Shown piece after piece: positions 26,672 to 36,635 of a DNA stretch of 64,000 nt. The stretch lies in assembly GCF_012726345.1 (NCBI RefSeq), contig NZ_PTXN01000014.1, forward strand, positions 63,283-127,282, written 5' to 3'. Below the pieces are notes generated by a model. That model worked only from the letters and a program-made list of their open reading frames with translations, did not search any database and was not told the origin of the DNA. Position 1 is the first letter of the stretch, and every line of letters starts with the position of its first letter. This DNA comes from Marinomonas sp. UCMA 3892 (GTDB lineage: Bacteria > Pseudomonadota > Gammaproteobacteria > Pseudomonadales > Marinomonadaceae). Position numbers and translations under genes: made by a program.

Positions 26672-26833
26672 ATGTTTGAATTTTTGTTATTCGTCGCTCC
26701 CTGCGCAGCAATTGCTTTCTTGGTAGCCAATATCCAGAAACACACAGCACAACCGAAAACAAAGCTACAACCAATCAAAATTGAGCGCAAAGAAGTACGT
26801 CGTCCAGTACCACGTCATAGACGCCCATACTAA
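26672..26833 (+). CDS. Small basic membrane-anchored protein
   Basis: This 53-residue frame has a clear start: GGAG lies 7 bases before the ATG. The first half is one hydrophobic helix (LLFVAPCAAIAFLVA) and the second half is strongly basic and proline-rich (KIERKEVRRPVPRHRR). Such short proteins with a single helix and basic tail are common but rarely studied. The well-placed ribosome-binding site and a terminator hairpin downstream support that it is real. No family is recognised. Confidence 0.6.
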   Translation: MFEFLLFVAPCAAIAFLVANIQKHTAQPKTKLQPIKIERKEVRRPVPRHRRPY

Positions 26834-26860
26834 ATAACCCTTTCTCCATTCTATCTATTT

Positions 26861-26895
26861 GCCAGATTGAAACCTTTTCAATCTGGCATTTATGT
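26861..26895. terminator. Hairpin between the small protein gene and tyrR-like gene
   Basis: GCCAGATTGAAA and TTTTCAATCTGGC pair with a short loop, followed by ATTTAT. It can end transcription in both directions between these convergent genes, though the T-run is short. Confidence 0.7.
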
Positions 26896-28386
26896 ATTTA
26901 TCTCGTACTCTTTTAGTTTGTTCGCAATTGCACTGTGACTCATACCAACCGCCTTGGCTAGTCGCCTTGTACTTGGGAAATTGGGATAAAGTCGCTTCAA
27001 TAATTCAGCTTCCCATTGCTTCACTGTCACTTCTAACGAATCATCAATCAAAGCCATGTCTACCATGTAATTGTTTTCTGGTAACAGAATATCTTCAGCT
27101 TGCCACTCTTTGTCTTTGATTGTCAGTAAGGTTTGTAAGCAAGTATTTTGTAATTCTTTCAAATTACCCGGCCAAGAATATAAAGCCAACTTGGTTAAAG
27201 CACCTTTTGAAATAGAAGGTACGGGCAAACGATAACGTTCAGCCTGAGCTGATATTACTTGCTGAATAAGTCCTTCTATATCCTCTTTGCGATCTCGAAG
27301 CGATGGCATAGACAGTACCAAGGTTGCCAAAGAGAAATACAGTGTTTTATTTAATGTCTCGCTATTACTAAGCTGCGTTTGACTTATCGAAGACAAACTG
27401 ATTAAACGAACATTACTATCAAGACTGGTACTTTCACCAGGATGACGAGACAACCAACTGGCCAGATCTAACTGTACCTGCTCATCAAGACATTCAATAT
27501 CTTCAATAACAAACCAGCCCGATATTTTATCTAGCTTGTTCATATCTTCTCTGACAAATTCTCGCGCATGACGAACAATCAGTTGAGCCTCTCTGTCTCC
27601 CTGATACTTTTGCCAATACTGAAACAGCGCATCAACCAAATCTCGCTTACCAGTACCAACTTCCCCTTGCACCAATAAAGGCATTGGCACTTCTGCAAAC
27701 GCTTTAGCTTGAAGCAAGGTTCGTCTCATTGCTTCACTTTTCATCACCGCTGGTCGGAAATAGTTTTCTAAATAATTTTCCGCGTCTGGAGCTTGTTTTA
27801 AGCTTTCAGCTTGACGATCCAAACGTGTTTTAGATTTCAGATAAATCACAGTGCCAGCAGGATTGGCAACACCTTCGGCGTCACTGACAAAAATCGGCTT
27901 CATTTCCAGCAATAAGGTTTTGTTGCGAATGCGAATCCGTTTACTCATGCCATCTCGTGGGTTCGCCCAGGTGTCCTTGGATACATTAATTCCCTTAATA
28001 AACTGCTGAACAGGTTTGTGTAGCAGGTTCAGCACAGGGACATTTAGGTCTTCCGCGGCCAGCTCTGTCACCATAGTGATATTGCCCTTCAAATCAACCG
28101 AAATCACACCATCAGGCAAAGCTTCTAATAAAGTATAAAGCGCATTATGCTCTCTTTCAGATGGCGTAAACATCACGGTTTTGACATCCTCAACGCTGTC
28201 TAAGCGACGAATATCAGCCAATAACAGCTGTAGTTTTGAGAAAGGTATATCGGAAAAGCCACAATAAATACAACGTCGCTTGGTATCCACTTCCACTAAG
28301 CGCATATCGATACCATGAGGAATAAATAGATCGAGAGCCTCTCGTACCATACCTATTCTGTCTTCACATTGTATTTCTAATCTCAT
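26890..28386 (-). CDS. tyrR: TyrR-type transcriptional regulator
   Basis: The 498-residue protein has the TyrR order: an N-terminal ACT-like domain (EIQCEDRIGMVREALDLF), a PAS domain (ALPDGVISVDLKGNITMV), an AAA+ domain and a C-terminal helix-turn-helix. The AAA+ Walker A is VQGEVGTGKRDLVDALF and the Walker B region is WFVIEDIECL. There is no GAFTGA loop, as in TyrR, so it works with sigma-70 rather than sigma-54. The HTH is TRRLAKAVGMSHSAIANKLK. TyrR controls aromatic amino acid uptake and synthesis; the targets here are unknown. It is followed upstream, on the same strand, by a ROK regulator gene. Confidence 0.85.
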   Translation of the reverse strand: MRLEIQCEDRIGMVREALDLFIPHGIDMRLVEVDTKRRCIYCGFSDIPFSKLQLLLADIRRLDSVEDVKTVMFTPSEREHNALYTLLEALPDGVISVDLKGNITMVTELAAEDLNVPVLNLLHKPVQQFIKGINVSKDTWANPRDGMSKRIRIRNKTLLLEMKPIFVSDAEGVANPAGTVIYLKSKTRLDRQAESLKQAPDAENYLENYFRPAVMKSEAMRRTLLQAKAFAEVPMPLLVQGEVGTGKRDLVDALFQYWQKYQGDREAQLIVRHAREFVREDMNKLDKISGWFVIEDIECLDEQVQLDLASWLSRHPGESTSLDSNVRLISLSSISQTQLSNSETLNKTLYFSLATLVLSMPSLRDRKEDIEGLIQQVISAQAERYRLPVPSISKGALTKLALYSWPGNLKELQNTCLQTLLTIKDKEWQAEDILLPENNYMVDMALIDDSLEVTVKQWEAELLKRLYPNFPSTRRLAKAVGMSHSAIANKLKEYEINT

Positions 28387-28421
28387 TACTTCTCTCTTTG
28401 GTTTTCTCTTTCGCTCTCTTT

Positions 28422-29636
28422 TTAAGAGGCTAAAACTGCGGATTTAGAACTTAGCAATAATAGGTTTTGCTGGGGAGCAAAGCTTCCATACAAAGGCAAC
28501 ACTGCCGCACCCAAAACACCGGCGGTATGACCCGTTTGAGCAATACGAATCGCTGGCAAAGGCAGCATACTGTGTGCGGTTAACCTATTTTCGATACAAA
28601 TAATTAATGCTGCTAATACTGGCGATGGCAAACGTCCACCAATCAATATCGCCTCTGGATCGTATAAAGCAACCACCGAGGCCAAAGCTGGAGTCACTTC
28701 GAAGGCCACCTCGCTCGCCCATTGTTCGATAAGTGTAGTGTATTGAGGTTCAAGCCACAGATCATCAGTCGAAGGCCACTGAATTTGCTTATCAGCAAAG
28801 AAACGCCGCAACGAAGACAGTGATAACGCCTCAAGAATCCATTTGCCATGCTTTCCTGTTGCGGTAGGAATTAAACCAAAGCTACCGGCTTTTCCATGAG
28901 CACCAAAGTAACACTCACCATTGGCTACAAAACTACCACCGCAAGCAGTACTGACGAAGAGGTAAAAGAAGTCACGCTGTGGTGCAACAGACGCCAGTAA
29001 CAACTCACTGGTCGCCGCGGCAACAGCGTCGTTTTCGCAGAAACATGGCACGCCAGTTAAATCCGTCAGCCAAGATTCAAACGCATCCGATTGCCAATAA
29101 GCCAAGGCGGCTTTTAGATTGCTCAAATCCGCTCTTTGGTCAGAGTCCGTCACCAAGGTTTCTAGCCAAGAATCCATATAGTCAGGTCTTGCCAGACCAA
29201 TTCCTTGAACCTTGCTCCAGTCTTCACCTAACGTTGTTTTCACTTCTTCAATTAGATCTTGAGCGATTTTCTTCGCTAAATTTTCGGTGGGAAAAGACAC
29301 TATTCGCTCTAACAACAAAACACATTCACCACTAAAATCTAGCAAAGCAGCACTGATATGGTCGCGATCAACATTAATACCTAAGCCATAAGCGCCTTTT
29401 TTGTTGATACTAAGTTTTATTGAAGGCTGACCACGACGGCCTTTTACTTTGCCGTCGACTTGTAGCAATTGTCTCTCAAGCAAAGATGACGTGATCACGG
29501 AAATCGTCTGAGCACTCAGCCCCGTTTGCTCTGCAATCTTTACTCGGGAAATTTCGGGGTGCTGTCGAACTAAATGAAGAATGATACGCTCATTATAAAT
29601 GCGGCTTTGTTCAGAAGTACTACCTGACGATTTCAT
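28422..29636 (-). CDS. ROK-family transcriptional regulator
   Basis: The 404-residue protein has an N-terminal winged helix-turn-helix (ISRVKIAEQTGLSAQTISVI) and a ROK sugar-binding domain (YGLGINVDRDHISAALLDF, then PCFCENDAVAAATSELL). The usual zinc-binding CxCGxxGC motif is absent: that region reads GKHGKWILEALSLSSL, so it is a diverged member. ROK regulators such as NagC and Mlc repress sugar genes until a sugar binds. It is divergent from an AGE-type epimerase/mannose isomerase gene at 29859, which is a likely target. No operator palindrome was confidently identified. Confidence 0.87.
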   Translation of the reverse strand: MKSSGSTSEQSRIYNERIILHLVRQHPEISRVKIAEQTGLSAQTISVITSSLLERQLLQVDGKVKGRRGQPSIKLSINKKGAYGLGINVDRDHISAALLDFSGECVLLLERIVSFPTENLAKKIAQDLIEEVKTTLGEDWSKVQGIGLARPDYMDSWLETLVTDSDQRADLSNLKAALAYWQSDAFESWLTDLTGVPCFCENDAVAAATSELLLASVAPQRDFFYLFVSTACGGSFVANGECYFGAHGKAGSFGLIPTATGKHGKWILEALSLSSLRRFFADKQIQWPSTDDLWLEPQYTTLIEQWASEVAFEVTPALASVVALYDPEAILIGGRLPSPVLAALIICIENRLTAHSMLPLPAIRIAQTGHTAGVLGAAVLPLYGSFAPQQNLLLLSSKSAVLAS

Positions 29637-29858
29637 ATAACCCTACTCTCATATTGAGCCCGTAAACTAGGAACATTTTCTCTACTGCGCTAATAACATT
29701 ACGCAAATACATCAAAGGATTGTCCTCATTTAATAAATCTAATTGATTTAATAATATAACCCATTAAGATGAGAAATCAGTATTAGATCTTATAAACAAC
29801 TTAAACAAAAATAAAAAGGCTCGCATTATACAGCAGAGCCAAAGTAAAGGACGAAATC

Positions 29859-31043
29859 ATGCCTTCTTTTCCAGAGTTTACATCTATCGCTTTTTTAAAA
29901 GACCACATCCAATCAACGATGCAATTCTATCACCCAAACTGTATTGATCCTGCAGGTGGTTTTTTTCAATTTTTCAAAGATAATGGCGACATATACGATA
30001 CAGATACTCGCCACTTGGTTACCAGTACGCGTTTCGTTTTCAATTACGCAAAGGCGTATCAAGCAGAAGGAAAAGCCGAGTATTTAGAGACGACACGTCA
30101 CGGCTTAAGCTATTTGAGAAATCGTCATCGCCGAGAAAATGGTGGTTATGTTTGGCTGCTAAACAAAGACAAAAATCTTGATGAAACCAATCATTGTTAT
30201 GGCTTTGCCTTTGTTATGCTCGCTTATGCAACCGCTTATAAAGCTGGTGTAGAAGAAGCAAAACCATGGATTCAAGAAACCTTTGATACCATGGAAAAAC
30301 ATTTTTGGGATGCTGAGTTTGGCTTATACAAAGACGAAATATCCAGCGATTGGCAAAATGTTTCGCCCTATCGCGGTCAAAACGCCAACATGCACAGCTG
30401 CGAAGCACTGCTTGCTGCTTACGACGCCACACAAGAGCCTCATTATCTTGAACGCGCTAAGTTATTAGCAAATAACATTTGCTTGCGCCAAGCCGCTCTC
30501 GCTGGTGGAGAAATTTGGGAACACTACACGATGGATTGGCAAGTTGACTGGGACTACAACAAAGCAGACCCAAAACACTTATTCCGTCCTTGGGGATTTC
30601 AACCCGGTCACCAGACAGAATGGGCCAAATTGCTACTTTTGATCAACCAGCGCTCGCCACTAGACTGGTTGGTTCCCACGGCTCAAAAACTGTTCAATTC
30701 AGCGTGGAAAAAATCCTGGGATGAAACCAACGGCGGCCTTTGTTATGGCTACAATCCAGAAGGCAATATTTGCGACGGTGACAAGTATTTTTGGGTTCAA
30801 GCTGAATCCTTCGCTGCTGCGGCTATGTTAGCCCTCGCCACCAAAGAAGAGCATTATTGGGATAAATACCAACAACTTTGGCAATACAGCTGGTCCCACA
30901 TGATCGACCATCAATACGGCGCTTGGTTTAGAATTCTAACTCAAGATAATAAAGCCTTCGATGACTGCAAGAGCCCAGCAGGCAAAACCGACTATCACAC
31001 CATGGGCGCTTGCTATGAAGTTATAGAGCAACTCGCCAAGTAA
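29859..31043 (+). CDS. AGE-family epimerase/isomerase (mannose isomerase-like)
   Basis: The 394-residue protein belongs to the N-acylglucosamine 2-epimerase superfamily, an alpha/alpha-barrel. Seen here are TRHLVTSTRFVFNYAKAY, CYGFAFVMLAYATAY, RGQNANMHSCEALLAAYD, FRPWGFQPGHQTEWAKLLL (catalytic histidine), and KYFWVQAESFAAAAML. The overall look is that of D-mannose isomerases, which interconvert mannose and fructose, and YihS-like aldose-ketose isomerases. The ROK regulator divergent from it supports sugar control. GlcNAc epimerase activity is less likely but not excluded. AAGGACG precedes the ATG. Confidence 0.87.
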   Translation: MPSFPEFTSIAFLKDHIQSTMQFYHPNCIDPAGGFFQFFKDNGDIYDTDTRHLVTSTRFVFNYAKAYQAEGKAEYLETTRHGLSYLRNRHRRENGGYVWLLNKDKNLDETNHCYGFAFVMLAYATAYKAGVEEAKPWIQETFDTMEKHFWDAEFGLYKDEISSDWQNVSPYRGQNANMHSCEALLAAYDATQEPHYLERAKLLANNICLRQAALAGGEIWEHYTMDWQVDWDYNKADPKHLFRPWGFQPGHQTEWAKLLLLINQRSPLDWLVPTAQKLFNSAWKKSWDETNGGLCYGYNPEGNICDGDKYFWVQAESFAAAAMLALATKEEHYWDKYQQLWQYSWSHMIDHQYGAWFRILTQDNKAFDDCKSPAGKTDYHTMGACYEVIEQLAK

Positions 31044-31143
31044 CCTCATAATGCCTCACTAACGTAAGGGTTATCATTCTATTCATTGGCAAAATGAAGT
31101 ATCATGCAGCCCCTACGATTAGTGGACATGGGCCCCTTCCCTT

Positions 31144-32097
31144 ATGCAGTTAGATAAAATAGATCTTAACTTACTTCGTTATTTAGACTCCTTATTACGG
31201 GAGCAAAATGTAACCCACGCAGCAAATCAGCTAGGCATTACACAGCCGGCGATGAGCAATGGACTAAGACGTTTAAGAGATCTATTTCATGACCCACTAT
31301 TAGTCAGAACCAGTGATGGCATGATGCCAACTGCTCTGGCTATTCAATTGCAGCCACGTGTTCAAAGCATCTTACAATCGGTTGATGAAGTTCTACACCT
31401 AGGACAAAGCTTTGAAGCGGAATCCAGCTCTCGTGTTTTTCGTATTATGGCCAGTGATTACGCTGAAGCCACACTGATTCCACCACTAATGAAAAAGCTC
31501 CAAGCCGAAGCGCCAAACGTCATTCTTGATGTGATGAACCCAAGTGATGTGAGCTTTCATGATGTTGAAAAAGGCAAAGTCGATTTGGTCATCAACCGCT
31601 TCGATGTCTTACCACAATCCTTTCACCAAAAATCAGTTTGGGTTGATCATTTCTCTTGTTTGGTTCCCGCTGATTCAGAGATTGCTAAAAACTTTTCTCT
31701 AGAAACCTATCTTGCTTCACCTCACGTTTGGGTGAGTAAAACAGGTTTTGGCGTAGGTGTTGGTATTCAGCCAGAAGAAGTTCAAAAACTAGGCTGGGTA
31801 GATGGTTCACTGGCAGACTTAGGTTTTAAACGCAACATTCGTCTGTTTACCCGTAACTACAACGTCGCCATGCGCGCCACAGAACAGCTTGGTTTAATTG
31901 CTACCTTGCCGTCATTGGCAACTCGCTTGATGAAAGACAATACTAGCGTTGTTGTTTTGCCTCCACCGTTTGACATTCCGCCAGTAGAACTAAAAATGCT
32001 GTGGAGCCCATTACTACAACACGACCCAGGTCATATTTGGCTACGTTCTACTATTGCTGGTTGCGCTCGCACTATTGCCGAAAACAACAACCTGTAA
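31144..32097 (+). CDS. LysR-family transcriptional regulator
   Basis: The 317-residue protein has the standard layout: an N-terminal helix-turn-helix (LDSLLREQNVTHAANQLGIT then QPAMSNGLRRLRDLFHDPLL) and a LysR substrate-binding domain (VFRIMASDYAEATLIPPLM onwards). The substrate half (KVDLVINRFDVLP) resembles NodD/CatR-type regulators without a clear ligand. It follows the epimerase gene on the same strand with a 100-base gap, and its own target gene is not evident; the convergent carbonic anhydrase gene is not a likely one. Effector and operon are unknown. Confidence 0.9.
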   Translation: MQLDKIDLNLLRYLDSLLREQNVTHAANQLGITQPAMSNGLRRLRDLFHDPLLVRTSDGMMPTALAIQLQPRVQSILQSVDEVLHLGQSFEAESSSRVFRIMASDYAEATLIPPLMKKLQAEAPNVILDVMNPSDVSFHDVEKGKVDLVINRFDVLPQSFHQKSVWVDHFSCLVPADSEIAKNFSLETYLASPHVWVSKTGFGVGVGIQPEEVQKLGWVDGSLADLGFKRNIRLFTRNYNVAMRATEQLGLIATLPSLATRLMKDNTSVVVLPPPFDIPPVELKMLWSPLLQHDPGHIWLRSTIAGCARTIAENNNL

Positions 32098-32154
32098 CTC
32101 CCTACTCTAGATACCTTCTATAGTCTCTAGAAGACAGCAAAAGTGACTGACAAT

Positions 32155-32182
32155 AAAAAACGAGCACATGGCTCGTTTTTTT
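32155..32182. terminator. Bidirectional rho-independent terminator
   Basis: CGAGC and GCTCG pair around CACATG-type loop, with A6 on the left and T7 on the right. It separates the LysR gene from the convergent carbonic anhydrase gene. Confidence 0.9.
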
Positions 32183-32222
32183 GCTTTTAAAGAAAGTTCG
32201 CGATGTACCGCCGACTTAGTTT

Positions 32223-32855
32223 TTACATGTTATTCATTTGCTCAAGTGACTCTTGTGCACTAGATACCGTTCGCTTCAGGTCGGTAATATGACCATCTTC
32301 GATGCTGTAACACCAACCATGTACATGCAATTCTTGGCCAATTTTCCAAGCATTTTGCACAATACTACTCTGGCAAACGTTGGCAACCTGTTCAACCACA
32401 TTCAACTCGCACATACGATCAAAACGAGTGTGCTCGTCTTCTATCGCGTCCAATTCGACTCTGTGTAAACGGTATACGTCTTTAATGTGACGCAACCAGT
32501 TGTCTATCATACCGTGCTCTTCAGAGCCCATTGCAGCTTTAATACCACCACAACCATAATGACCAACCACCATGATGTGCTTCACTTTCAACACATCAAC
32601 CGCAAATTGAATAACCGATAAACAGTTCAAATCGGTATGCACTACAACATTGGCAATATTACGGTGAACAAAAACTTCACCAGGCAATAAGTCAACAATT
32701 TGGTTAGCAGGAACTCGACTGTCTGCACAACCAATCCAGAGATATTCGGGTTGCTGCTGCTTTGATAACGTTGAAAAAAACTCTGGATCTTCAGCGGTTA
32801 CTTTAGCAGCCCACTCTCTGTTTTTATTAAAAAGGTCATCTAAATGGCTAGACAT
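32223..32855 (-). CDS. can: Beta-class carbonic anhydrase
   Basis: The 210-residue protein has the beta-carbonic anhydrase zinc ligands: cysteine and aspartate in WIGCADSRVPANQI, then histidine and cysteine in VVGHYGCGGIKAAM. It interconverts CO2 and bicarbonate in the cytoplasm to supply biosynthetic carboxylations. RNIANVVVHTDLN is also conserved. The gene overlaps the rlmA-like gene by 8 bases on the same strand, so they probably share a transcript, though their functions are unrelated. Confidence 0.95.
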   Translation of the reverse strand: MSSHLDDLFNKNREWAAKVTAEDPEFFSTLSKQQQPEYLWIGCADSRVPANQIVDLLPGEVFVHRNIANVVVHTDLNCLSVIQFAVDVLKVKHIMVVGHYGCGGIKAAMGSEEHGMIDNWLRHIKDVYRLHRVELDAIEDEHTRFDRMCELNVVEQVANVCQSSIVQNAWKIGQELHVHGWCYSIEDGHITDLKRTVSSAQESLEQMNNM

Positions 32856-33705
32856 GATTCACTTCCTTAATTTTCTTTCGATACCAGCGAAGCTTAATGT
32901 CCGCAGTGAGGATGATAGAATCGAGCAGTTTTACAGCTTCTCGACCTTCGTACGACGCCTTATGAATATGAGGTGTCATACTTAATAAATCTTGAATTTT
33001 TTCTTGCGAATCTAGGGTAAAAGTAAAGGTTTCTACTTGTTCCAAAACCAACTCAAAATCCGCCACACCCTCAGAAAAAGTTTGTTTGTATTCGTGAATC
33101 GATGGATAAAGTATTTTACGTAATTCGATGAGATGATTTGGGCCAGACTCTACCAGCAGCATCAAGCCATCTTCACTGAGTACTCGAGAAAACTCCTTAA
33201 AAACTGGGAAACCAAACAGGCACAACACTAAATCGTAACGCCCATCAGGAGCCGGTAAGCTCGCATTACTACCGACTAACCAACTGACCGCTTTGTCACG
33301 CTTACTAGCAGCGACAATAGCCCACTTTGAAATATCAAGACCTGTGCGCTCGGCACTAATACCTTGATTACTTAAAGCTTTACCAATTTCGCTGAGATAA
33401 TAACCTTCCCCACAACCAGCATCGAGAATTCGAACACCATTAACTAAATGATCTGCTGGCCAAGAAGATAAAATCGCACTAACAATGGGAAAGTAGTGCT
33501 GCTGATTTAAGAAGTTTTGCCGCGCGGCGACCATCTCTTTGCTATCACCTGGGTCTTTAGAGCGTTTGTTTTGTACAGGAAGAAGATTAACGTAGCCGGT
33601 TTTAGCTAAGTCATAGGTGTGTCCATGTTCGCACGTTAAGACTCGCCCATTACGAGTGAGCAGTGCGGCATCTATCGGACAAGAAAGGTTTTCGAGCGTC
33701 GACAC
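32848..33705 (-). CDS. rlmA: 23S rRNA (guanine-N1)-methyltransferase, RlmA type
   Basis: The 285-residue protein starts with a zinc-binding segment (LSCPIDAALLTRNGRVLTC then EHGHTYD) and has a SAM-binding domain (ILDAGCGEGYYLSEI). The middle has KDPGDSKEMVAARQNFL, a conserved family stretch. RlmA methylates N1 of G745 in 23S rRNA. Gram-negative RlmAI and Gram-positive RlmAII differ in target base; the context suggests the former. It overlaps the start of the carbonic anhydrase gene. Confidence 0.92.
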   Translation of the reverse strand: MSTLENLSCPIDAALLTRNGRVLTCEHGHTYDLAKTGYVNLLPVQNKRSKDPGDSKEMVAARQNFLNQQHYFPIVSAILSSWPADHLVNGVRILDAGCGEGYYLSEIGKALSNQGISAERTGLDISKWAIVAASKRDKAVSWLVGSNASLPAPDGRYDLVLCLFGFPVFKEFSRVLSEDGLMLLVESGPNHLIELRKILYPSIHEYKQTFSEGVADFELVLEQVETFTFTLDSQEKIQDLLSMTPHIHKASYEGREAVKLLDSIILTADIKLRWYRKKIKEVNHV

Positions 33706-33832
33706 AGTGTACCCATAGTTTATTAATTAGCGCTTGAGCAAGAAGAATAACCTATTAGCCGCAAGCAGAACATCAAAAAATCCACCGCCATAAAGCTTTC
33801 TTATCTCGACGTTTCATTTTCATTTATAGCGC

Positions 33833-35707
33833 CTAAACCTTCACACTGTGGGCTTTCAGATACATAAGAAAGTCATCACTGGATAAAGGTTTAGAAAACA
33901 AATAACCTTGAACCTCTTGGCAATCGTAACCATTCAAGACATCGACTTGTGAGCGGTTTTCCACCCCCTCGGCGATCACCTTTAAATTTAAACTATTCGC
34001 CATTGCTATAGTGGCCTTCACAATAGCATCGTTATCGCAATCCAAACCTAGATCATGAATAAAAGATCTATCTATTTTTAGCGTTTGGATTGGGAATTTT
34101 TTCAAGTATGCAAGAGATGAATAGCCCGTACCAAAATCGTCAATAGACAGCGTCAGCCCCAACTTACGAAAGCTATGCAACTTTTCAATCGATTGCTGGG
34201 CATCCGCCATCAACATACTTTCTGTTAATTCAAGCTCAAGATACTCAGAATCCACTCCGGTTTCTTCCAGTGCCCTTTGCACCATATCAACCAAATCTGC
34301 TTGCATAAATTGACGACTAGACAAGTTAACTGACAACTTAATAGGATCCAAACCAGCTTCACGCCATTCTTGCAGCTGACGACAGGCCCTTCGAATAACC
34401 CATTCACCCAAAGGAAGAATCAAACCACTCTCTTCTGCTAGTGGAATAAATTGATCTGGGCTAATCATCCCAAGTTCAGGATGGACCCAGCGAATCAAGG
34501 CTTCTGCGCCTACAACGATTTCATCTGGGAGTCGAATCTTCGGCTGATAATGAAGAATGAATTGCTCTTCCTCTATCGCCTTTCGTAAGCCGCCACCCAA
34601 TGTGAGATGCGCATTGATATTGTCGGCCATGTGATCCTCATAAACACAATACATGTTGTGTCCAGTAGACTTGGCTCGATACATGGCGGCATCCGCATTT
34701 TTGAGTAAATTATCTACATCATCCGCATGCTGGGGATAACTTGCGATACCAATACTCGCGGTAATCATCATTTCCATTTTTGCCACAGGATAAGTATTAC
34801 TCGCATTTTGCATAATACTTTGGGCAATGCTTTCTAGTTCTTCAATTTCATTGGTATTTTCCAATACCACCACAAACTCATCCCCCCCCAACCGATATAA
34901 ACAAGCGCTAGAGGGAATACTACCTTTGATCCGTTCTGCAACACGCTGAATAAGCTCATCACCGACTCTATGACCAAAGTTGTCATTGATAACCTTAAAG
35001 CCATCTAAATCTAAGTACAAAAGACCAAATTGGCGATGACGTTTACGAGCATTCACTAGTGCACTTTCTAGCTGCTGATACAGCAAATTTCTATTCGGTA
35101 AATGAGTTAAGCCATCGTAATTATTCAGTCGATAAAGCGCGACTTCATGGTCTCTTTCTTCTTGAATATCATGAGTTAATAAATACACAACGTTTGTCAT
35201 TGGCTGATGTGAGACTTCAATTTTGTGCCAACGAACGCCATTTTTTGTAGACAGCCTTATCTCTTGAGATAAGCTCTCCCGTTGAGCTAAACGACCAATA
35301 AAGCTGTTTGCGGCACCAGCTACAGCAAATAAATCCCGTACATGCTCAATGTCACCAAATTGCTCTGTAAAGCACTTACTGGCTTCTAGATAAATGCCAC
35401 TCTGTTCAAAAACAGCGAAGGACAAAGTGGTAAAATGCGAAAGAAGACTAGAATGAGAACTTTCTACTGAAACAAACGGCCATTTAAAAGGGAGTGTCTT
35501 TCCTACATCGAGCGTTTCTAAATACAAAGACAAACGATTTTTTAACTCGGCCCCAATCACACGTTGGCCGGATTTAATATCACTCAGAGAATCCATTAAT
35601 AGAACTTCTGCCGCTTCATTACACCATGGCACGCTTGATTGCTCTATATCTATAATCCAAGCAGCTAATGGCATCTTACGATGCAATAATGTAGATAAAT
35701 CGGTCAT
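33833..35707 (-). CDS. GGDEF-EAL protein, cyclic-di-GMP metabolism
   Basis: The 624-residue protein has an N-terminal sensor part with PAS-like features, then a GGDEF domain (active site RLGGDEFVVVLE) and an EAL domain (VVGAEALIRWVHPE, DDFGTGYSSLAYLKKF). Both catalytic motifs look intact, so it may make or break cyclic-di-GMP, controlling motility and biofilm behaviour. It lacks membrane helices, so it is probably cytoplasmic. The substrate direction cannot be told from the motifs. The gene stands alone with a 65-base gap to the DUF1853 gene upstream. Confidence 0.93.
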   Translation of the reverse strand: MTDLSTLLHRKMPLAAWIIDIEQSSVPWCNEAAEVLLMDSLSDIKSGQRVIGAELKNRLSLYLETLDVGKTLPFKWPFVSVESSHSSLLSHFTTLSFAVFEQSGIYLEASKCFTEQFGDIEHVRDLFAVAGAANSFIGRLAQRESLSQEIRLSTKNGVRWHKIEVSHQPMTNVVYLLTHDIQEERDHEVALYRLNNYDGLTHLPNRNLLYQQLESALVNARKRHRQFGLLYLDLDGFKVINDNFGHRVGDELIQRVAERIKGSIPSSACLYRLGGDEFVVVLENTNEIEELESIAQSIMQNASNTYPVAKMEMMITASIGIASYPQHADDVDNLLKNADAAMYRAKSTGHNMYCVYEDHMADNINAHLTLGGGLRKAIEEEQFILHYQPKIRLPDEIVVGAEALIRWVHPELGMISPDQFIPLAEESGLILPLGEWVIRRACRQLQEWREAGLDPIKLSVNLSSRQFMQADLVDMVQRALEETGVDSEYLELELTESMLMADAQQSIEKLHSFRKLGLTLSIDDFGTGYSSLAYLKKFPIQTLKIDRSFIHDLGLDCDNDAIVKATIAMANSLNLKVIAEGVENRSQVDVLNGYDCQEVQGYLFSKPLSSDDFLMYLKAHSVKV

Positions 35708-35771
35708 TTGTTATAGATACTACTAATAGAATACGGTTCATACATTTTAGGAATAGACTCTATCGAATCTG

Positions 35772-36635
35772 TCACCATGAATCAGGCACAATAAATACAT
35801 TTCGATGTATTTGGTCTGTTTTATAAAGAGCCGACATAAGAAAAACATGCCGTGGGCGATCATCAAGTAGGAATTCCCCTACAAGATTGTAGGCAGATTG
35901 TAGAGAATTGGAAGAAAAATTATCATTTATATTAGGTACAGACAACCAATTAGGCTTTTGTAAGATTAAAAAATCCGAAAAAAACGGCATGAGCAAACTA
36001 ATATTAGACACACGAATCCAACCACCACGATCACTCTGCTTAAGCCACGCATCAACCTCCTCTTTACTATTTAAAGCAGAATACAAGCGACCAAAAACCA
36101 AAAGATTGGAAATAGGATGCCGACCTTTAGCAACTCCTTCAATTGCAGAAATCCCTTCTTCCGTTTGCAAGATCTGTAACTGATGCTCTCTAGCTCTCGT
36201 GACCTTCTTTAATAAACTGTCATTCTTGTTTGGCCCGATCCAATCATGAGGAAAAAGATCAGGCCTTTCTAAATAAAACTTAATCGCTATTTCGAATTGA
36301 TGAAGCTCACCATTAGGCGTTTCAACCAACATGTCTACTTCACCCAACGTTTTCCCTTCATTTACAATTTGAAAATGCTCCAAATGTATTTTTAAATGTG
36401 ATAAATGCGCTATCGCAAACGAAAATAACGTCTCAAAATAACTACCAAGAAAATGGGATTTACAAGCTGCCATTGCAGTTACAAGAGACTCTGGATCCTG
36501 ATCCAGTATTAACAAACGCTCATTCACATCCGCAACCCAATAAGGCTGAAGATCAAAATCACGCTCGATATAATGCCCTTCCACCAGCCAAGCAAGATCT
36601 TTGACTAATGGGTGATGAACCCGATTTGATATCAC
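35772..36635 (-). CDS. DUF1853-family protein
   Basis: The 287-residue protein matches DUF1853 in overall layout: HPLVKDLAWLVEGHYIERD at the start, YFETLFSFAIAHLSHL, and TLGEVDMLVETPNGELHQFE, which looks like a restriction-endonuclease-type core (D-x-n-E-x-K variant, with EIAIKFYLE following). DUF1853 has been compared with PD-(D/E)XK nuclease folds, but a biological role is unknown. It overlaps the YqcC gene by 4 bases, an operon conserved in many gammaproteobacteria. The nuclease reading is an inference from the motif. Confidence 0.83.
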   Translation of the reverse strand: MISNRVHHPLVKDLAWLVEGHYIERDFDLQPYWVADVNERLLILDQDPESLVTAMAACKSHFLGSYFETLFSFAIAHLSHLKIHLEHFQIVNEGKTLGEVDMLVETPNGELHQFEIAIKFYLERPDLFPHDWIGPNKNDSLLKKVTRAREHQLQILQTEEGISAIEGVAKGRHPISNLLVFGRLYSALNSKEEVDAWLKQSDRGGWIRVSNISLLMPFFSDFLILQKPNWLSVPNINDNFSSNSLQSAYNLVGEFLLDDRPRHVFLMSALYKTDQIHRNVFIVPDSW

